Source: Candidatus Methanosphaera massiliense
GTDB lineage: Archaea; Methanobacteriota; Methanobacteria; Methanobacteriales; Methanobacteriaceae
Length of the DNA stretch: 64,000 nt
Assembly: GCF_028890305.1 (NCBI RefSeq)
Contig: NZ_JARBXM010000001.1
Span: forward strand, 1,096,501-1,160,500
Reading direction: 5' to 3'
The position numbers and the translations under genes were made by a program. Positions within the stretch are counted from its first letter, which is position 1; each line of letters opens with the position of its first letter. A model generated the notes under the pieces. The model was not told where the DNA came from. It saw only the letters and a list, made by a program, of their open reading frames with translations, and did no database searches. This document shows, in pieces, positions 36,260 through 46,478 of this stretch.

Positions 36260-37462
36260 GGCTTTGTAGAAATCCTATTTTTGCAAAATTTGAATAGATC
36301 TATAAATATTATAAAACACATTTTTTAATTTTGTTTCTTTTATTTGTAATTTCGTAGATCTACTATTGTTTATTCCATTAAATCTTCTTTTTTGAATACT
36401 ATTCACACATTCTACTTGATTTCTGAAGTTATATACTGGTTTTAAGAAGATAGTTCTACATTTACTCCTATATTTTCCTGATTTTTGTCTAGTTTTCACA
36501 GGTATTTGTGGTAATGCTGTTGTTTCTTCTACTATTGTTTTTTTAATTATTTCTGAGTCATATGCTCTATCTGCTAATATATACCGTGGTTTGTACTTCT
36601 TTATTGCTCTAATTGCACTTATTGCAAATACTGTATCGAATTTTGGTCCTTTTAAAGCATTGTAATGTCTTATTAACATATATTTTGAATCGATTGTGAT
36701 ATGGTTTTTTATGTATTGTCGTCTTGTTTTATTTGTTCTATTGTTGTAATAGATGTCTGAATAGGAATTAGTGTATCCTGTTCCATCTAAACTGAAATAA
36801 CACTCTTTCACAGGGAAATATTGTAATAATAGTCTGTTAATATTGTTTATTTGTTTTGTTTCTATTCTTTTGAAGAATTTCTGAATTGTTGTGTGATGTG
36901 GTATCGTTTTTAGTCTTAAAGCTTTCTGTAATTTAGTTGATACGTTTAGATTATCAATTGTTGTTCTGTAATCGTATTTATTGTATATTTTATAAGCTAT
37001 TATTGCAAATAATTGTGGTTGTGTGTATTTTTTCTTTGAATAGTGTGATGAATATTTGTTAAAAGTTAATTTAGCATAATTATATGCTGTTAATACGAAA
37101 TCTAACATCATATTGTGTGTTAAATTTATTTTTTCATTTTTGGATATTTCTGATAAATAATTATTATTTTGTCTTTGAATTCCAAAATCGAAAAGTTTAA
37201 GTTGTTTAGAATTCAAATACTTATTTGTAGAATAGATATTTTCGTTTAGCATATTTATATCTATTCTACTCTTTAAATAAATACTTATTCTTATTGTATT
37301 ACTTTTAAACTTATTATTATTCTTTGATTTTATAATTTAGATTAATTTCAAGTGTAATTTTTTTATTTAATTATCTATTTTCTATTATAATTTAATTTTA
37401 AAAGATCTGATAATGTTTTCATAAAGATTTTTATTATAAAATTATATGTTTTCTACAAAGCC
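36260..37462 (-). mobile_element. Intact IS with 13-bp terminal inverted repeats and 8-bp target duplication
   Basis: A 1,203-bp element. The left end GGCTTTGTAGAAA (36260-36272) and right end TTTCTACAAAGCC (37450-37462) are perfect inverted repeats. CTATTTAT flanks it on both sides (36252-36259 and 37463-37470) as a target-site duplication. One full-length transposase gene lies inside. The perfect duplication indicates recent transposition. The 8-bp duplication and DDE organisation suggest an IS5-like (ISH1-type) group, though the group is not certain. Confidence 0.9.
36275..37252 (-). CDS. DDE transposase of the 36260 IS (IS5/transposase_11-like)
   Basis: 325 residues. N-terminal helical DNA-binding part with HYSKKKYTQPQLFAIIAYKIYNKYDYRTTIDNL. 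Catalytic Asp in YFSLDGTGYTNS (about 158), Asp in YILADRAYDSEIIKK (about 228) and Glu in YNFRNQVECVNSIQKRRFNGI (about 280). Full length with no internal stop. It ends a few bases inside the left terminal repeat. A worn copy of its 3' end exists at 20124-20262. Confidence 0.9.
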   Translation of the reverse strand: MLNENIYSTNKYLNSKQLKLFDFGIQRQNNNYLSEISKNEKINLTHNMMLDFVLTAYNYAKLTFNKYSSHYSKKKYTQPQLFAIIAYKIYNKYDYRTTIDNLNVSTKLQKALRLKTIPHHTTIQKFFKRIETKQINNINRLLLQYFPVKECYFSLDGTGYTNSYSDIYYNNRTNKTRRQYIKNHITIDSKYMLIRHYNALKGPKFDTVFAISAIRAIKKYKPRYILADRAYDSEIIKKTIVEETTALPQIPVKTRQKSGKYRSKCRTIFLKPVYNFRNQVECVNSIQKRRFNGINNSRSTKLQIKETKLKNVFYNIYRSIQILQK

Positions 37463-37470
37463 CTATTTAT

Positions 37471-37776
37471 ATTATAGTTTTCACGATATCCTGCTTGATT
37501 ATGTATATTTATTATTAAAAGCTTATTTCTTTATCATAATTAATCATTATATACTATGTTATGTTATATTATTCAAAAAAAGTTAATTTATACCTAGAAA
37601 CATATTTGTATGTAAATATATTAGATTAATATTCTCTATAAAATAATTAAATTAATTGGTGGAGTATGAGAACTTCTAATAACAATGTACAATGAGGAAT
37701 ATATTTAAAATGTTGGAATTCATATCTTTTCATAAATTAAAAAAAACATTATTATCTTTAATTAAAAAATAGACTA
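37471..37776. other. Gap without a recognisable gene
   Basis: AT-rich stretch right of the IS, between the IS and a small HTH gene. No structure worth naming was seen. Confidence 0.4.
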
Positions 37777-38034
37777 TTAATCCTTAAATTCTATAATTTC
37801 TTTGATTTCCTGTAATTTTGAGGGTACTAGTCTTATGTCTACGCCGTGATATGTTTTGTAGATGTTTATATATTTTTGTTTACGTAGTGATTTAATGCCT
37901 TTCTTTATTTCCTTGCATGAGTATTGATTTAGATTTTTACATATATTAATAATAGGTGTATGATGTTTACCTATACATCCATGTTTAAATAGTGTGGATA
38001 GTATGTCTTTTTCTAAATCAGGATTGCTTTTCAT
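37777..38034 (-). CDS. Small winged-helix-like protein
   Basis: About 85 residues from ATG 38034 (MKSNPDLEKDILSTLFKHGC). A longer frame to 38088 adds a Tyr-rich stretch unlikely to be translated. LEKDILSTLFKHGCIGKHHTPIINICKNLNQYSCKEIKKGIKSLRKQKYINIYKTYHGVDIRLVP reads as a winged helix with a 'RKQKYINIYKTYHGVDIRL' wing. Probably a DNA-binding regulator, divergent from the HTH/DUF3467 gene pair. Confidence 0.6.
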   Translation of the reverse strand: MKSNPDLEKDILSTLFKHGCIGKHHTPIINICKNLNQYSCKEIKKGIKSLRKQKYINIYKTYHGVDIRLVPSKLQEIKEIIEFKD

Positions 38035-38133
38035 ATAATATAAATATAGTGTATAACATATATAACTATATGTATAATATTTGTACATAAATATTGATTA
38101 TATGTTTAAAAAATAAACATAGGTGAATTGTGT

Positions 38134-38667
38134 ATGTATGATAAAATATTTGGAAAATATCCACAGGTAAAAGTAATAAATTACATACTTATCAATCCTA
38201 AAAGAGAATACACAAAAAAAGAAATAGCATATGGAGCAAAAATATCACGGGTAACTCTGGATTCATTTATAGATAATTTGGAAGACCTTAAAATACTTAT
38301 AAAAGATAAAACAACATATAAAGTAAATCTCGAATCAAGATTAGTTAAAACATTGATAAATACACAAATAACATTAGCTGAAATAATGATGAATGATTAC
38401 TTAGAACAGACTAAAGAACAGAAAGGAAGAGAATTAACTGATGAAGAATTAGATAACTTCATGGATAGTATAGATTATGAAGTAGATATTGATGATGAAC
38501 TAGAACGGATTGAAGAAAATAAGAATATAATAATAGAACCACCAATTCCTGGACAAGTTACTAATATTAATAAAGCAGTATTCACACCAGAAACAGAGAA
38601 TAAAGTATCAATAAACAGCTATTTTAATAATAATGATAAGACTAGGAGAATGATTAATTATGGATAA
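38134..38667 (+). CDS. HTH protein with acidic tail
   Basis: 177 residues from ATG 38134, 7 bases after AGGTGA. Residues 1-70 form a winged-helix domain (KIFGKYPQVKVINYILINPKREYTKKEIAYGAKISRVTLDSFIDNLEDLKILIKDKTTYKVNL). The middle is helical and the rest is very acidic (GRELTDEELDNFMDSIDYEVDIDDELERIEENK). It overlaps the next gene by 8 bases, so the two are translated together. It may be a transcription regulator. The target is not evident. Confidence 0.72.
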   Translation: MYDKIFGKYPQVKVINYILINPKREYTKKEIAYGAKISRVTLDSFIDNLEDLKILIKDKTTYKVNLESRLVKTLINTQITLAEIMMNDYLEQTKEQKGRELTDEELDNFMDSIDYEVDIDDELERIEENKNIIIEPPIPGQVTNINKAVFTPETENKVSINSYFNNNDKTRRMINYG

Positions 38668-38926
38668 TTTAAATAATGATTTAAATAATGGACAAATGCC
38701 AAAAATAGTATTCAAAGATAGTGAAACAAAATCAGTAAATGGAGCTGTATGTGTAGGCTCAAAAGATCAAATAAGATTAGCATTTATTGAGGAAAAACTT
38801 TCAAGTGATGATTTTGGTAATGTTGAAATGATACAGGAATGTAACACACAAGTAGTTATGACACCAGAAGTAGCTAGAAATATTATACAGGTACTTCAAG
38901 ATAATCTTGCATCAAATAATTATTAA
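38660..38926 (+). CDS. DUF3467-like small protein
   Basis: 88 residues overlapping the HTH gene by 8 bases. The C-terminal VVMTPEVARNIIQVLQDNLASNNY matches the end of DUF3467 proteins (a '(V/M)TPExAxxLxxxLxxNL' helix), and the middle AVCVGSKDQIRLAF/MIQECNTQ fits the preceding strands. The function of the family is unknown. The operon with an HTH protein suggests it is a regulatory partner. Confidence 0.65.
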   Translation: MDNLNNDLNNGQMPKIVFKDSETKSVNGAVCVGSKDQIRLAFIEEKLSSDDFGNVEMIQECNTQVVMTPEVARNIIQVLQDNLASNNY

Positions 38927-39033
38927 ATTATTTTCTTCTCCTATCTTTTAATCTTTTTTTTGAATTATTATGTGAAAATTAGTATTTAAGTAAAAAATAT
39001 TCATGTAAAAGAAGGTTATTGTAAAGAAGAGAA

Positions 39034-39243
39034 TTAGTAGAAGTGTTTTAAAGCTAATTCTACGTCTTCTGCTTGTATTGTTTTACGATCTGCATGTTTT
39101 GCTAAATCAATAACAGCACTTGCTAGTTTTTCTGTGTATGCTTCTACAGCTTCAACGATTTTTTCTTCTGCGTCTTTACTTATTCTTTCTGCACCTGCGT
39201 TTTTAACAATTCTAGTTACTGGTGCTTTTGGTATTTCTGTCAT
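39034..39243 (-). CDS. hmfA: Archaeal histone (HMf family)
   Basis: 69 residues: MTEIPKAPVTRIVKNAGAERISKDAEEKIVEAVEAYTEKLASAVIDLAKHADRKTIQAEDVELALKHFY. A full histone fold, with the paired Arg/Lys contacts of the HMf type and no tails. It wraps DNA into hypernucleosomes. A GGAGATGTT ribosome site precedes the ATG. It has its own short promoter region (39244-39363) just after the DapL stop. Confidence 0.97.
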   Translation of the reverse strand: MTEIPKAPVTRIVKNAGAERISKDAEEKIVEAVEAYTEKLASAVIDLAKHADRKTIQAEDVELALKHFY

Positions 39244-39363
39244 TTTTTAACATCTCCTTTAAAATTAATTTGTTGATAGTTTTATTTAAGTATTTCTTAA
39301 ATCTACTTAATTAACGTAGACAAATGTGGTATTTCCACTATTTTCTAATAAAAAATAAAATTA

Positions 39364-40599
39364 TTAGAATTCTAATTTAGAAATTCTGTTCATAGCTTCA
39401 ATAGTATTTTCATAAGTATTAAATGCTGTTAATCTAATGTAACCTTCACCACTAGGACCAAATCCAGCACCTGGAGTACTTACAACATGAGCCTCTTTTA
39501 ATAAAATATCAAAGAAACTCCAGGAATCAATATCATTAGGAGTTTTAAACCAGATATATGGAGAATCTACACCACCATAAACATCTAAACCTATTTTTTC
39601 AAGACTTTCACGAATAACCCCAGCATTTTTAGAATAATAATCCAGATTTTCCTGAATCTCTTTTTTACCTTCACTAGTATAAATTGCCTGAGCTGCACGT
39701 TGAACTGGATAGGATACTCCATTGAATTTAGTAGATTGTCTTCTATTCCATAATGGATTTAATTGTACGTCATTACCTTTAGAATCTTTAAGATATACTT
39801 CCTCTGGAACAACACAGTAAGCACAACGTGTACCAGTAAATCCTGCTACTTTTGAATAACTTCTGAATTCTACTGCAACATCTCTTGCTCCTTCTACCTC
39901 ATAGATACTGTGTGGTACATTAGGAGTTTTGATAAATGATTCATAAGCTGCATCAAATAATATTAATGCATCATGTTCATGTGCATAATCCACCCATTCT
40001 TTTAGTTGACTTTTAGTAAGAGTTGTACCAGTAGGATTATTAGGATAACATAAGTATATTATATCAACTTCTTCCTCTGGAAGGCTAGGAACAAAGTTAT
40101 TTTCAGCAGTTGCTGGAAGATATGTGATATTTTCATAGAATCCATCATCACCCATTTTACCACTACGTCCTGCCATAACATTACTATCCACGTATACAGG
40201 ATAAACAGGGTCTGTCACTGCTATTTTATTATCTTTAGAGAATAATTCCTGGAAGTTACCAGTATCACATTTTGCTCCATCACTTATGAATACTTCAGAG
40301 TTTTTAAGTTCAACGCCTAATGGTTTGTAATCATGTTCAATAATTTCATTTATCAGAAAATCATATCCCTGTTCTGGTCCGTATCCTCTGAATGTCTCAG
40401 GTTGTCCTAGTTCATCCACAGCTTCTTTAAATGCTTTTACTACTGATTTAGCTAATGGTCTTGTTACATCACCAATACCCATTTTTATTAAATCAACATC
40501 TGGATTTTCTTTCTGGTATTCATCTACTCTTCTTGCTATTTCTACAAATAAGTAATTATTTTGTATTAAACTATAATATTCATTTACATTTGCTGTCAT
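39364..40599 (-). CDS. dapL: LL-diaminopimelate aminotransferase
   Basis: 411 residues from ATG 40599 ([28 protein letters not shown]), with GGTGAT close upstream. Converts tetrahydrodipicolinate directly to LL-diaminopimelate in lysine synthesis. Signatures: [39 protein letters not shown] (Asn), [11 protein letters not shown] (Asp) and [15 protein letters not shown] (PLP Lys). The length is normal. It may be co-transcribed with GltX, which ends 30 bp upstream. Confidence 0.95.
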   Translation of the reverse strand: MTANVNEYYSLIQNNYLFVEIARRVDEYQKENPDVDLIKMGIGDVTRPLAKSVVKAFKEAVDELGQPETFRGYGPEQGYDFLINEIIEHDYKPLGVELKNSEVFISDGAKCDTGNFQELFSKDNKIAVTDPVYPVYVDSNVMAGRSGKMGDDGFYENITYLPATAENNFVPSLPEEEVDIIYLCYPNNPTGTTLTKSQLKEWVDYAHEHDALILFDAAYESFIKTPNVPHSIYEVEGARDVAVEFRSYSKVAGFTGTRCAYCVVPEEVYLKDSKGNDVQLNPLWNRRQSTKFNGVSYPVQRAAQAIYTSEGKKEIQENLDYYSKNAGVIRESLEKIGLDVYGGVDSPYIWFKTPNDIDSWSFFDILLKEAHVVSTPGAGFGPSGEGYIRLTAFNTYENTIEAMNRISKLEF

Positions 40600-40628
40600 A
40601 TTTATCACCATTAAAAATTTTTATTATT

Positions 40629-42317
40629 TTAGTTATGTGTATAATAGAATGTTATTTCATCATCTTCTACTTCATCTACACGTGCAAATCCGAATCTTTC
40701 TAATTGTACTATATCATCAACTTTAACATCAGAACTGTCTTTTTCGATAAATCCATCTACAATGGTATTATCCGGCATTACTACTTTTGCTTTAATTGAA
40801 TCTTCTACAGGTACCCATTGGATGATACTTGCATGTTTACTTTGTGCTTCTTCTAGTGATTCACTATCATATGTTACATCACTACTAGTAACATCAATGT
40901 TGATTAAATCCATTAATCTTAATGGTTTTTTATCTAATGCTTTTTCATAATCATCTTTTGGTATGTAAGCTGATCCATTGAAGTTAAGATTTCTTAATCC
41001 TTTCTCTGGCTTGTTATAATGTAATTCTCTTGTTACACTCATTGATTGTTTATCTTCTGGTAAATCCTTGACATCTACTTTTACTGGGTTTGGTATGAAG
41101 AAGTACCTGTTAGTGTTTTCTTCTATGATTTTACGGTTTAATCCATAGATTTTCTTCCAACTTATTGTTGCATCAGCCTGTTTTGTTCCTATTTCTTCGA
41201 TTAATTCGTATAATGCTTCTTTTTTAATTCCACGTCTTGCTATTGCTCTTATTGTTCCAAGTCTAGGATCATCCCATCCAGTGTATTTACCATTAGCTAT
41301 TCCTTCACGTGCCTTGGATGTGCTTAGTAGTACATCATCCATTTTTAATCTTCCATAATGGATGAATTCTGGTATTTTCCATCCGAAGTGTTTGTAAAGG
41401 TAGGATTGTTTTTCACTGTTTGCTAGGTGGTCTTTTCCTCTTAGTACGTGTGTCATTCCCATCAGATGGTCATCTACTGTTACTGAGAAGTTCATCATTG
41501 GATATATTCTGTACTTGTTTCCTAGTCTTGGGTGTTCTTGATCTACTATTCTCATTGCAACCCAGTCACGGATAGCTGGATTTTTGTGTTTTATATCAGT
41601 TTTTACGCGTAGTACAGCTTCTCCTTCTTCCATGTCCTCGAATTTATCCCATAATTCCATGTTTTCTTCTATTGTATGACTTCTACATGGGCATGGTTGA
41701 CAGTTGTCTTTGAGCTTCTTGAATTCACCAGCATCACAGGTACACATATATGCTGCTCCTATTTCTATTGCTTTTCTTGCATATTCATAGTAGATTTCTA
41801 GTCTATCACTCTGTATGTATACTTCATCTGGTTTGATTCCTAGCCATTCTACATCTTCTGGTATTGCTGTGTATGCATCAGGCTCTACTCTTTTTGGGTC
41901 AGTGTCTTCAATTCTTAGTATGAGTTTTCCGTCATATTTCTTCTGGTATAGCATGTTTAATAATGCTGCACGTGCATGTCCTATGTGTAATGGTCCTGAT
42001 GGGTTTGGTGCAAAACGAAGTGTTACTTTTCCTTTTTCTGCATTTTCTAGTTCTGGTAGTCCTTTAGGTTTTTCCTGTGTTCTTTTATGTTCTTCTAATC
42101 CACCATATTTTTCTAGTTCTGATTGTTGTTCCTCTGGACTTAGACCATTTACTTTAGCACTCAGTTTTCCTGCTAATTGTGAAACTGTTTTTGGGTCTTT
42201 TCTCATCTCAGGATGTTTTGACATAACCATTCCTATGACAGATCCTGTCTGGCATTTATTTCCATGTTCTACTGCGTTTGTTAGTGCATATTTATATATT
42301 GTTTCCTCAATATCCAA
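40629..42317 (-). CDS. gltX: Glutamyl-tRNA synthetase (archaeal type)
   Basis: 562 residues from TTG 42317, 7-8 bases after GGAGGATG. Archaeal GluRS with an N-terminal extension of about 100 residues, catalytic Rossmann fold with FAPNPSGPLHIGHARAALLN (HIGH motif, about 103-122) and LLSTSKAREGI (KMSKS equivalent, STSK), a Cys-rich CDAGEFKKLKDNCQPCPCR zinc-like region, and a beta-barrel anticodon domain. It charges tRNA-Glu, and also tRNA-Gln where GatDE is used. Confidence 0.97.
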   Translation of the reverse strand: MDIEETIYKYALTNAVEHGNKCQTGSVIGMVMSKHPEMRKDPKTVSQLAGKLSAKVNGLSPEEQQSELEKYGGLEEHKRTQEKPKGLPELENAEKGKVTLRFAPNPSGPLHIGHARAALLNMLYQKKYDGKLILRIEDTDPKRVEPDAYTAIPEDVEWLGIKPDEVYIQSDRLEIYYEYARKAIEIGAAYMCTCDAGEFKKLKDNCQPCPCRSHTIEENMELWDKFEDMEEGEAVLRVKTDIKHKNPAIRDWVAMRIVDQEHPRLGNKYRIYPMMNFSVTVDDHLMGMTHVLRGKDHLANSEKQSYLYKHFGWKIPEFIHYGRLKMDDVLLSTSKAREGIANGKYTGWDDPRLGTIRAIARRGIKKEALYELIEEIGTKQADATISWKKIYGLNRKIIEENTNRYFFIPNPVKVDVKDLPEDKQSMSVTRELHYNKPEKGLRNLNFNGSAYIPKDDYEKALDKKPLRLMDLINIDVTSSDVTYDSESLEEAQSKHASIIQWVPVEDSIKAKVVMPDNTIVDGFIEKDSSDVKVDDIVQLERFGFARVDEVEDDEITFYYTHN

Positions 42318-42730
42318 GCTACTGCATCCTCCAAAAAATTATAATTATGTTAAAATTAATGAATATTTAAGTAATTTAATTCTATTTTTAAAAAAAAATA
42401 TTTAACAACTTATTTTTTAGTATATTTATATATTTGTATAACACGTTATAAAAAAATTTAGAATATATTATTATCTCTCTTATATTATGCAATGTTAATA
42501 GTTGATTATCATTAACTGTGATACCCTCTTGTTTTGTCATATATTTATTATTAGATTTTCCATTATTAGATTTCTCTGAATACTATAAGGAGTTGTAATA
42601 GTAATAATTTCCATTAATTGCATGAAAAGATTATTAGATGCTTTTAATAAATACTATTAATAGAATTTATTAGAGAATAAGCAGATTATATTTTAGAATA
42701 TGATGATAATCTAAAAAGGAGTTGATAAAA
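42318..42730. other. Divergent intergenic region
   Basis: AT-rich region holding the GltX promoter on the minus strand and the CapA-like gene promoter on the plus strand. The right end contains AAAAAGGAGTTGAT, the ribosome site of the CapA-like gene. No other gene is visible. Confidence 0.5.
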
Positions 42731-43858
42731 ATTACGAAATCGTCTTTATCAAATAACTTAAAAAAGAAAATAGGTATATTGATAGTTCTTATTGTTATCC
42801 TATTAGCTCTCTTAGTAGTATTTCATCCATTTTCAGGTGCTGATGCTATGGGAGGTATATGTGAATCAGTAGAGAAGGGTAATCTATCCGTTACGGTTAC
42901 AGGGGATGTTATGTTTGGCCGTAAAATGCCAGGTGTATTATCTACTAGTGAAAGTCCTTACAGGTATGTTAGTAATGTAACAGGACCCTCTGATATCCTA
43001 CTAGTAAATACTGAGAATCCTTTTACAACCTCTGGGGATGCAGTAAAACCTGATGTACCATTAAAGGCTGATCCAAAGTATATTAATCTAGTTAATGGAA
43101 CTAATCATACTGTTATTGCAGCTAATGCTAATAACCATGAGTTTGATTATGGTGTTAATGGTATGAGGGATTCTATTAAGAACTTTGATAGTGCAGGTAT
43201 TAAGCATATAGGTGCCGGTGAAAACAAACAAGAGGCAACAAGTCCCGCTACAATTGAAGAAAATGGTCATAAGGTAACTATATTTAACTATATGGATAGT
43301 AGTAATTTCCAGGAGTATAGTAGTGAGGTAATGCCAGTAGCTGGAGATTCAAATCCGGGTTATTCTGCATGGGATGATAATGAATCACCTAAACAGATTA
43401 GTGAAGCTAGAAATAATGGTTCTGACTTTATAATTGTATACATGCATTATGGTAATGAATATAGTAGAACACCTAATGATTCACAGAAAAACATTTCACA
43501 TAAGGCAATTGATGCTGGTGCAGATACAGTTCTTGGTGCCCATACTCATGTAACTCAGGGTATTGAAATGTATAATGGTAAACCTATATTCTATAATCTT
43601 GGTAATTTCATGTTTGATCAGAGTAACACTGCTACACATAGAGCTTACTTTGTAAACTTTAATTTGACTGGTGATAATGTCACAGCAACAGTTTACACAG
43701 TAGACCTTGTTAATTACTTACCACATTTCATGTCTGCATCAGATGGCCGAGCTCTTCTTGAAGAGTTAAATCCACAGTGCTCTGATTTATCAATTACGGA
43801 CAGTGGAACTGGAAAGTTATCATTCAAATTGGGAAATAATACTACTAGTAACCAGTAG
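42731..43858 (+). CDS. CapA/PgsA-like metallophosphatase-fold protein, membrane-anchored
   Basis: About 376 residues. A basic N-terminus and one membrane helix (KKKIGILIVLIVILLALLVVFHPF), then the CapA domain: VTVTGDVMFGRKMP, DILLVNTENPFT, NNHEFDYGVNGM, IVYMHYGNEYSRTPND and VLGAHTHVTQGIEMYNGKPIFYNLGNFMFDQ. The metal ligands (Asp, Asn, His-x-His) are visible. Relatives act in poly-gamma-glutamate export, and the fold is that of calcineurin phosphatases. The TTG at 42722 lies inside the Shine-Dalgarno match GGAGTTGAT, so initiation more likely uses the AUU at 42731. Confidence 0.85.
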   Translation: MTKSSLSNNLKKKIGILIVLIVILLALLVVFHPFSGADAMGGICESVEKGNLSVTVTGDVMFGRKMPGVLSTSESPYRYVSNVTGPSDILLVNTENPFTTSGDAVKPDVPLKADPKYINLVNGTNHTVIAANANNHEFDYGVNGMRDSIKNFDSAGIKHIGAGENKQEATSPATIEENGHKVTIFNYMDSSNFQEYSSEVMPVAGDSNPGYSAWDDNESPKQISEARNNGSDFIIVYMHYGNEYSRTPNDSQKNISHKAIDAGADTVLGAHTHVTQGIEMYNGKPIFYNLGNFMFDQSNTATHRAYFVNFNLTGDNVTATVYTVDLVNYLPHFMSASDGRALLEELNPQCSDLSITDSGTGKLSFKLGNNTTSNQ

Positions 43859-44324
43859 TACATGTTTCTCTATTACATCTTCCCCATTCTCTTTTTTTAA
43901 TAACTTGGAAAATAGGTTAATACGACTACTTCATACATATTTTCCAGATTCTTTTCATAACTTTATAAAACTATTATAATAATATTCACATTTCCCCTAT
44001 AATATAATAATAAAAATTAGCTCTACTACTGTTCTGGTATTACTCAAATCCCATTATTCTTTTAGCAATTCATGTGATGTGAAATTAATCATGGATATAA
44101 ATACATTATAAGTGATAACCTATACCACAAGAATAGAAGAAATGTGGCAACTATTAGATTTTTATTCTATTTCGAAAATAGTATTAAACAATTGATTATA
44201 TAAGTTAATATAGCAAATTTACTTTTTTCAATAATAATCTTATTTTTTGTAAATAAATTATTTTCAGATAAAATTTTAAATATTTTGAGATATTTGTTCT
44301 TTAAAGAGGATTGTAGGTGATATT
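43859..44324. other. Gap without a recognisable gene
   Basis: AT-rich stretch between CapA-like and Tex genes on the same strand. It presumably includes the Tex promoter. No repeats or RNA gene were recognised. Confidence 0.4.
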
Positions 44325-46478
44325 ATGATAGATATAGAAAGAACAATCGCAAGGGAATTAAATATAAAGCCATGGCAGGCAAATGCAGCAATATCCCTAA
44401 TCAATGAGGATAATACTATTCCATTCATTGCCAGATATAGGAAAGAAGCAACAGGTGGGTTGGATGATGAATTACTAAGACAATTAAATGAACGACTAGA
44501 ATACCTACAAAAGTTAGAAGAACGTAAACGACACATTCTAAATAACATAGAAAAACAGGGAAAACTAACCAGTGACCTTGAAAAAGAGATAGAGAATACT
44601 ACCACACTAGTAGAGTTAGAGGATTTATATAGACCATACAAACAAAAAAAGACAACACGTGCAGGAAAAGCTAGAGAAAAAGGATTAGAGCCATTAGCAC
44701 TAACAATATTAGACCAGAAGATGGACCATCCAATAGATGAAGAAGCTGAAAAATACCTGACTGATGATGTGCCGACAATTGAGGATGCAAAAAAGGGAGC
44801 AAATGATATAATTGCTGATATAATATCTGACAAGGCTAGTTTCAGGAGATTTATCCGAGATATAACAATTAAGAAAGGAAAAATTGTTGTTGAACCAAAA
44901 GACAAAGAGAAATCATCAGAGTATGAGATGTACTATAATTATTCAGAGAATATATCTGATATTGTACAGCATAGGATACTAGCAATAAATAGGGGTGAAA
45001 AAGAAAAGATACTCCGAGTAAAAATAGAAGCTCCTATAAAAAATATTGAATTTTTCCTAGAGGATGAAGTATTAATTAACTATTCAAGTGTACCGGAAGA
45101 ATTAGATTATAATAAATATACTGAAACATTCATTAAAAAGGCTATTAAGGATTCCTACAAACGATTGATTGCACCTGCTATTGAAAGGGAAATAAGAACA
45201 ATTCTAACCGATGTAGCAGAGGATAAATCAATCAAGGTATTCAAGAAAAATCTGGAACAGTTATTAATGCAGCCACCAATAAGAGGTCATACAGTACTTG
45301 GATGGGACCCTGCATTCAGAACTGGATGTAAGCTAGCAGTGATAGATAAATATGGTAAAGTACTGGATACAGCAGTAGTATATCCAACAGAACCACAAAA
45401 TAAGGTTGAGGAAACAAGAATTATTGTAAGAGATTTAATAAATAAGTATGATATTGATTTAATAGCATTAGGTAATGGAACAGCTTCAAGGGAATCTGAA
45501 CAAATAATATCCGACATCATAAAGGGAACCGATGTTAAATATGCTATTGTAAATGAGGCTGGTGCATCAGTATATTCTGCTAGTGACCTGGCAAGAAAGG
45601 AGTTTCCGGATTATGATGTAACAGAACGTGGAGCAATATCTATAGCACGTAGATTAGAAGATCCATTAGCAGAACTAGTTAAAATTGATCCAAAATCAAT
45701 TGGTGTAGGACAATATCAGCATGACATGGACCCTAAAAAGCTGGATGAATCACTTGATGGTGTAATAGAAAAAAGTGTGAACAATGTAGGAGTTGACTTA
45801 AACACAGCATCTGCCACACTAATGGAACATGTTGCAGGAATATCTAGTAAAATTGCTAATAATATAGTAGCATACAGGGAGGAGCATGGTTCCTTTGTTG
45901 ATAGAAATCAGTTACTGAAAGTACCTGGTATTGGTGCTAAGACATTTGAGCAATGTGCAGGTTTCATGAGAATATACGAGCCTAAAAATGTGTTAGACAG
46001 TACATGTGTACATCCAGAATCATATGATACAGCATTATCATTATTATCTCTTTACGGATATAATCTGGAGGATGTTAAAAATGGTGGAGTAACAATTAAT
46101 GTTGATGATATGAAGAAGATATCCGAGGAGTTAGGTGTTGGTGAATGGACACTAGCGGACATTATTGATGAATTAAAAAAACCTGGACGTGATCCTAGAG
46201 AAGAACTTGATACCCCACAGTTACGTACTGATGTTCTTGATATTGAGGATTTAGAGGAAGGTATGATACTAGAGGGTGTTGTACGTAATGTTGTAGACTT
46301 CGGAGCTTTTGTTGATATTGGTGTTCATCAGGATGGCCTTGTACATATTTCTGAATTAGTTGAGAACCAGTATGTCAGACATCCTATGGATATTGTCAAT
46401 GTAGGTGATATTGTTGAAGTTAGAGTATTGAGTGTTGATTTAGAAAGAAATAGGATTAGTTTATCAATGATTATCTAA
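44325..46478 (+). CDS. tex: Tex-family RNA-binding transcription accessory protein
   Basis: 717 residues. N-terminal helical Tex domain (ANAAISLINEDNTIPFIARYRKEATGGLDDELLRQL), YqgF/RuvC-like fold around GWDPAFRTGCKLAVIDKYGKVLDTAVVYP (about 325) and IALGNGTASRESEQ, helix-hairpin-helix part (LLKVPGIGAKTFEQCAGFMRI), and a C-terminal S1 domain (LEEGMILEGVVRNVVDFGAFVDIGVHQDGLVHISEL, about 645-717). It binds nucleic acid and supports transcription. It is unusual but known in archaea of this group. Family length is normal. Confidence 0.95.
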   Translation: MIDIERTIARELNIKPWQANAAISLINEDNTIPFIARYRKEATGGLDDELLRQLNERLEYLQKLEERKRHILNNIEKQGKLTSDLEKEIENTTTLVELEDLYRPYKQKKTTRAGKAREKGLEPLALTILDQKMDHPIDEEAEKYLTDDVPTIEDAKKGANDIIADIISDKASFRRFIRDITIKKGKIVVEPKDKEKSSEYEMYYNYSENISDIVQHRILAINRGEKEKILRVKIEAPIKNIEFFLEDEVLINYSSVPEELDYNKYTETFIKKAIKDSYKRLIAPAIEREIRTILTDVAEDKSIKVFKKNLEQLLMQPPIRGHTVLGWDPAFRTGCKLAVIDKYGKVLDTAVVYPTEPQNKVEETRIIVRDLINKYDIDLIALGNGTASRESEQIISDIIKGTDVKYAIVNEAGASVYSASDLARKEFPDYDVTERGAISIARRLEDPLAELVKIDPKSIGVGQYQHDMDPKKLDESLDGVIEKSVNNVGVDLNTASATLMEHVAGISSKIANNIVAYREEHGSFVDRNQLLKVPGIGAKTFEQCAGFMRIYEPKNVLDSTCVHPESYDTALSLLSLYGYNLEDVKNGGVTINVDDMKKISEELGVGEWTLADIIDELKKPGRDPREELDTPQLRTDVLDIEDLEEGMILEGVVRNVVDFGAFVDIGVHQDGLVHISELVENQYVRHPMDIVNVGDIVEVRVLSVDLERNRISLSMII

